Shown here piece by piece: positions 7,164 through 13,267 of a stretch of 21,007 bases of DNA (position 1 is the stretch's first letter; every line of letters begins with the position of its first letter). The notes beneath the pieces are model-generated. The model was not told where the DNA came from, did no database searches, and saw only the letters and a list, made by a program, of their open reading frames with translations. The position numbers and the translations under genes were made by a program. The stretch lies in NCBI GenBank assembly GCA_964420455.1, contig CAYQTO010000051.1:1-21007 (forward strand), written 5' to 3'. This stretch comes from CAYQTO01 sp964420455 (GTDB lineage Bacteria > Sumerlaeota > Sumerlaeia > SLMS01).

Positions 7164-8180
7164 TCACGGGAGGACCCCGCCGGTCAGATCGCCGGGGTTG
7201 ATCGGCATGGCGGTTTCCCAGCTGCGGACGGCGGCTTCACAGACGCGGGTGTTCAGGACGCCGTCCTCGGCTGGTTGACGGTCGTGGCCGCGGTCGAGCA
7301 CGCAGGCAGCGAAGTGCTCGACCTGAAGGATGAAGTGGTTGCGGGGCGCCACGTAGATCTTCTCCTCGCTTTCCGGCGTCTGGACAAGGATGGGGCAGCG
7401 GCGAAGCTCGGGGATGAAGGGCAGGGGGATTTCGAGGGTCCCGTGGGTTCCAATGACGTGAACGTCCTGGTGGCCGGCGCTGGACAGGCTGCCGTGGGCG
7501 ACCGCGGTGACGTGCTTGGGGAAGCTCATGAGGACGGTGCTGGCGCGGTCGACCCCCTCCTCGGTGGCGAGGTCCGCCATGGCGGTGACCTTCCGGGGTT
7601 CGGCGCCAAGGAGATAGCGGCAAACATTGATGCCGTAGCAGGTGACATCGAAGAGGGCGCCGCGGCCGAGGGCAGCGGACCAGCGATGATCGAGGAGACT
7701 GGGGAGGTTGCCGGTGAAAGTGGCGGTGATCTGGCGGACTTCGCCGATGCGACCCTCCTCGAGGAGGCGGCGCGCCTGGGCCCACTGGGGGTGGTGGCGG
7801 TACATGTAGGCCTCGACGAGGAGGACGCCGGCCTGCTCGCAGGCCTCGCGCATCCGCATGGCGGATTCCACGGTGAAGGTGAGCGCCTTCTCGCAGAGGA
7901 CGTGCTTGCCGGCACGGGCTGCCGCCACGGTCCATTCCTCGTGGAGTCCGTTCGGTAAAGAAATATAGACGGCGTCGATTTCCGGGTCCGCCAGGAGGGC
8001 CTCGTAGCTTTCGTAGGTGACGGTGACGCCCTGGTCGGCGGCGAGTGCCTCGCGGCGTTCCGCGTTGCGCGAGGCGACCGCACGGAGTTCGCTATTGAGG
8101 GCGTGGGAGATAGCCGGAGCCATGGCTCCGCGGGCGATGCGCCCAGCCCCGATGAGTCCCCAACGAACACAATTGCTCAT
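7164..8180 (-). CDS. Gfo/Idh/MocA-family NAD(P)-dependent oxidoreductase
   Basis: 338 residues, typical for the family, which oxidises or reduces sugars, inositols and related polyols. The N-terminal Rossmann domain shows WGLIGAGRIARGAM with the dinucleotide loop at 11-16, then VYISLPNGLHEEW near 71-83. The signature usually read as EKP appears as CEKALT, so Glu97 and the catalytic Lys98 are kept and Pro is replaced by Ala99. The C-terminal domain has MYRHHPQW at 126-133 and GALFDVTCYGIN at 174-185, where family members carry the catalytic Asp/His or Asp/Tyr pair (here Asp178 and Tyr182). The pattern is closest to the dihydrodiol/xylose dehydrogenase-like branch. Its ATG overlaps the stop of the MBL-fold gene by four bases, so the two are translationally coupled. 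Substrate unknown. Confidence 0.88.
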   Translation of the reverse strand: MSNCVRWGLIGAGRIARGAMAPAISHALNSELRAVASRNAERREALAADQGVTVTYESYEALLADPEIDAVYISLPNGLHEEWTVAAARAGKHVLCEKALTFTVESAMRMREACEQAGVLLVEAYMYRHHPQWAQARRLLEEGRIGEVRQITATFTGNLPSLLDHRWSAALGRGALFDVTCYGINVCRYLLGAEPRKVTAMADLATEEGVDRASTVLMSFPKHVTAVAHGSLSSAGHQDVHVIGTHGTLEIPLPFIPELRRCPILVQTPESEEKIYVAPRNHFILQVEHFAACVLDRGHDRQPAEDGVLNTRVCEAAVRSWETAMPINPGDLTGGVLP

Positions 8181-9007
8181 GATGGTTCCGCCTCCCCGTT
8201 GAAGGTGACCTTACCCTGCTGTTGGTGAAAGCGACCGAGAAGGTGCCCCGGGTCGTGGCCAAGGAGCGCCCGGGTATTCTCCGCGAGCAGGTCCGGAAGC
8301 AGCCGCTGGCGGGCGGCGATGACGTCCAGCGGGAACAGATCGTAGCCCATGACCCAGTGGGGCTTGAGGTGGGCGGTGGAGGGGTAGATGTCCGCAAGGA
8401 ACCAGACGGTTTCCTTCGGGAGGTCGAACCGGAGGACCTGATGGTGGGCGGTATGTCCTCCCGTGGGGAGAGCGGTCACGCCGGGGAGGACCTCGGTCTC
8501 GCCCTCAAGGGCGATCAGCCTGCCATTTTCCCGGTACCATTCAAAGTCGTCGAGGCGATAACTGGGACGGCTGCGGAGGTCGGGATTGAGGGCCGCCTCG
8601 ATCTCACCCTTTTGAACGGCCACGTGAGCGTTCGGAAAGACCGGGACGACGTGCCCGTTGGCGTCCCACTTGGTCAGCCCCCCCGCATGGTCGATGTGGA
8701 GGTGGGAGAGGATGACGAGGGCGATGTCTGCGGGGGCGATCCCGGCGGGCGCCAGGATTTCCTCATAGGTAGGCACTTCGAGGGCGTAGAGGTCGCGCTC
8801 CTTCTCGTTCCACCGGGTGCCCATGCCGGGGTCCGTGAGGACCCATCGGCCATTCATGTGGGCGAGGAGGGTGTTGCAGGCGGTTCGGACGCGGTTGAGC
8901 CCGTCGGCCTCGACCAGGCGGGACCAGACGGTTTTTGGCACGTGACCGAACATGGCGCCCCCGTCGAAGGACAACCGGGCTTCCCTGAGAGCGAAAACAG
9001 GCTCCAT
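8177..9007 (-). CDS. MBL-fold metallo-hydrolase (lactonase-like)
   Basis: 276-residue metallo-beta-lactamase-fold protein. The metal-binding motif SHLHIDHAGG is at 101-110 (His102, His104, Asp106, His107). The other ligands appear as His185 in GGHTAHH, Asp216 in FLADIYP and His251 in LLGHDPGH, so a complete two-metal site is likely. The family includes lactonases, glyoxalase II and other hydrolases; the size and spacing suit the lactonase-like group (AHL lactonase relatives), but the substrate cannot be read from the sequence. No signal peptide, so probably cytosolic. It is the first gene of the minus-strand cluster; the ATG at 9007 is 101 nt from the divergent hprK start, so the promoter should lie in 9008-9108. 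The 4-nt overlap with the oxidoreductase suggests the two act on one compound. Confidence 0.88.
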   Translation of the reverse strand: MEPVFALREARLSFDGGAMFGHVPKTVWSRLVEADGLNRVRTACNTLLAHMNGRWVLTDPGMGTRWNEKERDLYALEVPTYEEILAPAGIAPADIALVILSHLHIDHAGGLTKWDANGHVVPVFPNAHVAVQKGEIEAALNPDLRSRPSYRLDDFEWYRENGRLIALEGETEVLPGVTALPTGGHTAHHQVLRFDLPKETVWFLADIYPSTAHLKPHWVMGYDLFPLDVIAARQRLLPDLLAENTRALLGHDPGHLLGRFHQQQGKVTFNGEAEPS

Positions 9008-9108
9008 GGGACCATTGGGTCAGACCGGCGGCTCCGTCGCAAGAGAGCTTTGATTGCGTGTTTTCTTTGCGCCGGTAAAGGGAGACGACTAGCCAAGGGA
9101 ATATCATC

Positions 9109-10089
9109 GTGGATCGGAGCGCCTGCGCCGTGCTGAACACCCCTGTCGAGATCCCCGTCCACCGGCTCATTCTCGAGAAGGGGAAAGCGTTCGACCTGGA
9201 CGTGCTGGCTGGCGAGAAGGGTCTCACCAAGGCGATCACCCAGCCCGAGCTGCACCGGCCGGGGCTGGCCTTCGCCGGCTTCCTGGACGTCTTCAGCTAC
9301 GATCGGATTCAGGTCATCGGAAACACCGAGGTCGTGTACCTGGCGAGCCTGGCGCCGAAGGAGCGCCGCGCCCGGCTGGAGGCGGTCTTCAAGTTCCCCA
9401 TCCCGTGCATCATCGTCACGACGGCAAACACGCCACCCAAGGAATTGGTCGACCTCGCGAACACACACAACATCCCGCTGCTGCGCACGTCGCACGAGAC
9501 ATCACGCTTTAACGCGATGATCAGCTTCTGGCTCGAGCGCGAGTTCGCTCCCAGCGAAATGATCCACGGCGTCCTGGTGGATGTGTTCGGGGAGGGGGTG
9601 CTGATCATCGGGGGGAGCGGCGTTGGCAAGAGCGAGTGCGGGCTCGAGCTGATCGAGCGTGGCCATCGCCTGGTCGCCGACGACGTGGTGATCCTTCGGC
9701 GCCTGGGCCGCAACATCCTCATGGGATCGTCCTCGAGCCAGATTCAGCACCACATGGAGGTGCGGGGTCTTGGGATCATCGACGTGGAGTTGCTCTTCGG
9801 CATCGGCGCCGTGCGGGAGGAGAAGCGGGTGTCCCTTTCGGTGGAGCTTTGCCGTTGGGAGGACGCGTGCGACATCGACCGGCTCGGTATAGACACGGTG
9901 GAGCGACGCTACCTCGACGTGGGGGTGCGACACTTCCAGATCCCGGTGGAATCGGGGCGGAACATTTCGATCCTGGTGGAGGTGGCGGCGCTCCAGCACC
10001 GCATCTTCGAGCGTGGGATCAACCCCGCCGAGCGGCTGAACGCACGACTGCTCAAGGAAATGGCAGAGAAGAACCCGAAGCTGGGTTGA
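9109..10089 (+). CDS. hprK: HPr kinase/phosphorylase
   Basis: Bifunctional enzyme that phosphorylates and dephosphorylates HPr on a serine, coupling sugar/PTS status to regulation. The 326-residue length is normal. Two domains are visible: an N-terminal HprK domain (about 12-140, with DVLAGEKGL and PGLAFAGF) and a C-terminal kinase domain with MIHGVLVDVFG (catalytic His153), P-loop GGSGVGKS at 168-175, VADD at 189-192, and signature MEVRGLGIIDVELLFG at 216-231. A position usually read as RPGRN is ESGRN here. The start is GTG at 9109 with AAGGGA eight bases upstream; the next in-frame GTG at 9130 would shorten it by seven residues. No HPr or PTS gene is in the window. The 9008-9108 gap must hold its promoter and that of the divergent MBL gene; I found no convincing -10 box. 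Confidence 0.95.
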   Translation: MDRSACAVLNTPVEIPVHRLILEKGKAFDLDVLAGEKGLTKAITQPELHRPGLAFAGFLDVFSYDRIQVIGNTEVVYLASLAPKERRARLEAVFKFPIPCIIVTTANTPPKELVDLANTHNIPLLRTSHETSRFNAMISFWLEREFAPSEMIHGVLVDVFGEGVLIIGGSGVGKSECGLELIERGHRLVADDVVILRRLGRNILMGSSSSQIQHHMEVRGLGIIDVELLFGIGAVREEKRVSLSVELCRWEDACDIDRLGIDTVERRYLDVGVRHFQIPVESGRNISILVEVAALQHRIFERGINPAERLNARLLKEMAEKNPKLG

Positions 10090-10156
10090 GCGCCCTCCCC
10101 CGCCGCACGGCACGGTCGATGCCGTCCTTTAAGTCAGGGGGCGCTTAAGCCCGTTT
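10089..10156 (+). terminator. Nested and competing inverted repeats after hprK (possible terminator)
   Basis: Directly after the hprK stop, AGCGCCC (10089-10095) can pair with GGGCGCT (10139-10145), enclosing a 6-bp hairpin ACGGCA/TGCCGT (10107-10112 with 10120-10125) followed by CCTTT. A third option pairs GGGC (10139-10142) with GCCC (10149-10152), followed by GTTT. The second and third share bases, so they exclude each other. A weak intrinsic terminator is plausible; the T tracts are only three bases. The remainder of the gap to 10293 shows no gene or further structure I can support. Confidence 0.35.
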
Positions 10157-10293
10157 CCGTCCGCAAAGGCAACGGCGAGCGACCCAACGCCGGAACGGCC
10201 GGCGATCCCGCCCGGACACCAAGAGCAGGCGATTACCTCCCGGGCAGTGACCGCGGAGCCAGGCCCCATCATGACGATTGCGGAGGAGCGCCC

Positions 10294-11310
10294 ATGAACG
10301 TTGCCGTCTTCAGCGCCAAGCCCTACGATAAACGATTTCTCGAGAACCGTGCGGCGGAGTTCGGCCAGAAACTCCGGTTTCTGGAACCGCGGTTGAGCCG
10401 AGAGACCGCGCCCCTGGCGAGAGAATGCCGTGCCGTGTGCCTGTTTGTGAATGATATCGCGGACCGAGAGGTGCTCGAGATCCTGGCTCATGAATGTGGC
10501 GTCGAGTTTGTCGCGTTGCGCTGCGCGGGCTTTAACAATGTGGACCTGCAGGCGGCCGCCGATCTGGGAATCACCGTCGTGCGTGTGCCTGCCTACTCGC
10601 CCTACGCGGTAGCCGAGCACACACTCGCGCTGATTCTCACCCTCAACCGGCAGACCCACCGATCCTATCATCGCGTCCGCGAGGGGAACTTCGCCCTCGA
10701 GGGCCTGCTCGGGTTCGACATCCACGGAAAGACGGTCGGTGTTGTAGGCACGGGCCGCATCGGGAGGGAGTTCCTCCGTGTGATGGGCGGCTTTGAGTGC
10801 CGTCTGCTGGCCTTCGACCCGTACCCGAATGAGGAATGCCGGGAGCTGGGCGCGGAGTACGTCGACCTCCCGAGTTTGCTCGAGGAGTCCGACATCGTCA
10901 GCCTTCACTGCCCGCTGACTCCGGAGACGCATCACATCATCGACGATGCGGCCATTGGCCGCATGAAGCGCGGGGTGATGCTGATCAATACGAGCCGTGG
11001 CGCGCTCATGGATACGCCGGCGCTGATTCGCGGGCTCAAGTCCGGGCAGATCGGCTACCTGGGCCTGGACGTGTACGAGGAGGAGGCAGACCTGTTCTTC
11101 GAGGATCTCTCGAACACGATCATTCCCGACGACACGTTCGCCCGCTTGCTGACCTTCCCAAACGTCGTCATCACGGGTCACCAGGCGTTCTTTACCTCCA
11201 ACGCCCTGCATGCGATCGCGGAGACAACGTTGAGCAATCTGGCAAAACTGGAAGCGGGAGAGTCGTGCCCGAACACGATCGGCGCAGGTGTAAGCCGGTC
11301 CGGCCGTTAA
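10294..11310 (+). CDS. ldhA: D-lactate dehydrogenase, LdhA type
   Basis: NAD-dependent D-2-hydroxyacid dehydrogenase that reduces pyruvate to D-lactate in fermentation; cytosolic. The 338 residues match the E. coli LdhA type closely in places. Visible are RCAGFNNVDL at 76-85, the dinucleotide loop GTGRIG at 152-157, NTSRGAL with Arg235, VYEEEADLFFED with Glu264, ITGHQAFFT with His296, and the tail NLAKLEAGESCPN typical of this branch. Arg, Glu and His are the family's substrate-binding and proton-transfer residues, and all are present. The ATG at 10294 has AGGAG five bases upstream. It lies 204 nt after hprK on the same strand, so co-transcription is possible but not certain. The 3' end converges on the unknown minus-strand gene with 10 nt between. 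Confidence 0.93.
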   Translation: MNVAVFSAKPYDKRFLENRAAEFGQKLRFLEPRLSRETAPLARECRAVCLFVNDIADREVLEILAHECGVEFVALRCAGFNNVDLQAAADLGITVVRVPAYSPYAVAEHTLALILTLNRQTHRSYHRVREGNFALEGLLGFDIHGKTVGVVGTGRIGREFLRVMGGFECRLLAFDPYPNEECRELGAEYVDLPSLLEESDIVSLHCPLTPETHHIIDDAAIGRMKRGVMLINTSRGALMDTPALIRGLKSGQIGYLGLDVYEEEADLFFEDLSNTIIPDDTFARLLTFPNVVITGHQAFFTSNALHAIAETTLSNLAKLEAGESCPNTIGAGVSRSGR

Positions 11311-11320
11311 GGGTCTGCGG

Positions 11321-11824
11321 TCACTCGCTGGCGGATGCCCCCTCGTCCACAAGGCGCATATACGGTGGGAGGGGGAGTTCCGCGACGATGGAGCGATAGT
11401 CGAGAGCGAGGGCGACGCCGGAGATGGGAATGGCGATGACCGTGCCGTCGTCCTCGAGTTCGACGCCGGTGATCCCCAGCTCCTGGAGGCTTGCGGCGAA
11501 CATCTCCGTATAGACGTCCGGTGTCTGAAGCAGAACACCGATGGGGACGGTCCAGCGGCCGTCCTGCTGGAGGGGGGCACCGGGCAGGAGATGGCCGGCT
11601 CCCGCCTTTTTCTCAACCGCGGAGAGGACCGCATCGCGAAGCGCTTCGGCGGATTCCCGGGTGTGCGCCGACACGGCAATCTTGCGCTTCATCCAATCGA
11701 AGTCGAAGTCGGGCTTTTGCTCACGAAACCGCGGCTGCTCGCAGGTTTTCCTGAGGGCGAGGAGGAGGTCGCGAGGTTCAACGCTGGCGACCAGGCGATA
11801 GCGATGGGTTTCACGGCGCGCCAT
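11321..11824 (-). CDS. Uncharacterised 167-residue protein at the end of the uvrB operon
   Basis: I do not recognise this family. The protein is soluble, with no signal peptide or membrane segment. Residues 1-75 are basic and helical in character (MARRETHRYRLVAS; EPRDLLLALRKTCEQ; SAEALRDAVLSAVEKKAG). Residues 85-167 are richer in beta-type stretches (RWTVPIGVLLQ; GVELEDDGTVIAIPISGV). It has a single cysteine and no metal motif. Its ATG overlaps the radical SAM stop by one base (TGATG), so translation is coupled and the reading frame is very likely real. Position as the last of four coupled genes suggests a link to the radical SAM protein rather than to DNA repair, but that is inference. It ends 10 nt from the convergent ldhA stop. 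Confidence 0.72.
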   Translation of the reverse strand: MARRETHRYRLVASVEPRDLLLALRKTCEQPRFREQKPDFDFDWMKRKIAVSAHTRESAEALRDAVLSAVEKKAGAGHLLPGAPLQQDGRWTVPIGVLLQTPDVYTEMFAASLQELGITGVELEDDGTVIAIPISGVALALDYRSIVAELPLPPYMRLVDEGASASE

Positions 11825-12633
11825 CAGTCGCCCTTGGGGTCGTAGACGGAGAGAATGGGCAGGACGGGATTCTCGCGCCGCATGATGGCCTCGATCTCGT
11901 GGGCTTCCGCGGGCTCAAGGATGTCGAGGGAGACGGTTTCGACGGGCAGTTGCTCGCCGTGGGCGCCACGGCTGGCGATGTTCCAGGCACGGGGGTAGGG
12001 GCGCCTGGGGGTGTTGAGGTGCAACTCGTCGGGGCCGAGTTGGCGGATGAGCCGCGCCAGCTCGGGAGCTTCGTGCCGGTTCATCGCCATGAACATGGTT
12101 TGGATGGCGACCTTTCCGGGGAAGTCCTCGGCAAGGAGGGCGGCAATGCCCCGGGTGATGCGGTCGAGGGTGATGCCAGGGGCGGGGCGGTTGAAGCGCC
12201 GGAGCGTGTCGTCGGTGGCGGCGTCGAGCTTGCAGGCGACGACGTCGGCGCTGGCAAGGCGCGCGCGGGTGGCGGGATCCTCGAGGAGCGTGGCGTTGGT
12301 CAGGACGTGGACAGGCCGGCCGCCGCGCTCGCGGAGCAGCGCGATCACTTCGTCGAGGTTGAGGGCAAGGGTTGGCTCGCCGCTGCCGCTGATCGTGACG
12401 ACGTCCACCCCGTCCCAGTCGACGTCGGCCAGGTCCGCGGCGACGCGCTCCGTGGGGACGTAGACCTCCTGGCGGGTGGTAACCTCCTGGATGCGGCCGA
12501 GTTGGCAGTAGACACAGTTGAACGAGCAAATCGAGGAGCGGAGGATGAGGTCCACTCCGAGCGAGCGGCCGAATCGCCAGGAACGCACGGGGCCGTAGAT
12601 AGAGGAGGGGTGGGCGGTTTCAGCGGATGTCAT
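11824..12633 (-). CDS. Radical SAM protein, COG0731/TYW1-like
   Basis: 269-residue radical SAM enzyme. The [4Fe-4S] motif is CSFNCVYC, Cys36, Cys40 and Cys43, in the standard CX3CX2C spacing. The N-terminal SSIYGPVRSWRFGRSLGVDL preceding it, and ISGSGEPTLA at 81-90 (the SAM-binding GEP-like motif), are characteristic of the COG0731 group, related to the wyosine tRNA enzyme TYW1 without its flavodoxin domain. Its bacterial function is not established; no methyltransferase-type domain is attached. I start it at ATG 12633 because similarity begins soon after; the frame remains open to 12777 but that portion lies inside the folate gene. It overlaps the 5-FCL gene by 14 nt and the following unknown gene by one, so all three are coupled. 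Substrate unknown. Confidence 0.87.
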   Translation of the reverse strand: MTSAETAHPSSIYGPVRSWRFGRSLGVDLILRSSICSFNCVYCQLGRIQEVTTRQEVYVPTERVAADLADVDWDGVDVVTISGSGEPTLALNLDEVIALLRERGGRPVHVLTNATLLEDPATRARLASADVVACKLDAATDDTLRRFNRPAPGITLDRITRGIAALLAEDFPGKVAIQTMFMAMNRHEAPELARLIRQLGPDELHLNTPRRPYPRAWNIASRGAHGEQLPVETVSLDILEPAEAHEIEAIMRRENPVLPILSVYDPKGD

Positions 12634-13267
12634 GGGGCTCGGGCTCCGGCCGCCGGCAGTCGATCCAGCCCGACGGCGTGACAACATGATCCAGCACCCG
12701 GTCGTGAGATTCAATGGGGATGGTGAGTCCGGGGGCGACGGGGCATGGACCATCGACCAGTTGCCAATCGTAGCCAACGCCGATGCGCAGGACGCCGGAG
12801 GGCATGGTGGCGAGGAAGCGATCGTAGTGGCCGCCGCCCTGGCCGAGGCGGCGGCCGCGGCGGTCGAAGGCTAGCCCCGGAAGGAGAACCGCATCGATGG
12901 CGTCGGCGGCGGCGCGTTCGCACCGGGCGGGGTCCGGCTCCGCCATGCCCTTGTATCCGGGCGCGACAGCGAGGATGTCCGGCAGTCGGCGGATTTCCAT
13001 CGAGACGGCGTCGTCCGCAACCCGCGGGAGGAAGACCTCGCGACCGTGGGAGATCCACACGCGGAGGAAGTAGCGGATGTCGATCTCGTTGCGGTGGGGA
13101 TGGAAGGCGAGGAGGCCGACGTCGTCGGCGAGGAGCGGCGAGCCCCAGAGGGCGTGGAAGATGGCCAGCTTGCCCGCGACGAGGTCTTCCTCGGCGAGGG
13201 AGCGAAGGCGCTCGCGGTGGAGGCGGCGGAGGGCCTTCTTGGCCTCGGCGGCGGTGGTACCGTTCAT
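12620..13267 (-). CDS. 5-formyltetrahydrofolate cyclo-ligase family protein
   Basis: Cytosolic ATP-dependent enzyme converting 5-formyl-THF to 5,10-methenyl-THF, which removes a dead-end folate and feeds the one-carbon pool. The 215 residues fit the family (about 180-210). The N-terminal KKALRRLHRERLRSL is the usual basic helix, NEIDIRYFL around 60-68 is the substrate-side motif, and the signature LPGLAFDRRGRRLGQGGGHYDR at about 129-150 contains the phosphate-binding glycines and terminal YDR. The ATG at 13267 overlaps the uvrB stop by four bases. The last 14 nt overlap the radical SAM start. Co-occurrence with uvrB is probably an operon convenience. Confident family call; activity inferred. 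Confidence 0.93.
   Translation of the reverse strand: MNGTTAAEAKKALRRLHRERLRSLAEEDLVAGKLAIFHALWGSPLLADDVGLLAFHPHRNEIDIRYFLRVWISHGREVFLPRVADDAVSMEIRRLPDILAVAPGYKGMAEPDPARCERAAADAIDAVLLPGLAFDRRGRRLGQGGGHYDRFLATMPSGVLRIGVGYDWQLVDGPCPVAPGLTIPIESHDRVLDHVVTPSGWIDCRRPEPEPHDIR

Noticed and set aside
9024..9076. 7-bp inverted repeat ACCGGCG/CGCCGGT in the hprK-MBL divergent gap
   Set aside because: The arms are about 40 nt apart and G+C-rich, easily produced by chance.
7092..9136. Two long plus-strand open frames (7092-7958 and 8222-9136)
   Set aside because: Both are antisense to the Gfo/Idh and MBL genes, and the second runs into the hprK start; no motifs.
10129..11679. 516-codon open frame on the minus strand
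   Set aside because: Covers ldhA antisense, which has intact active-site residues and a good ribosome-binding site.
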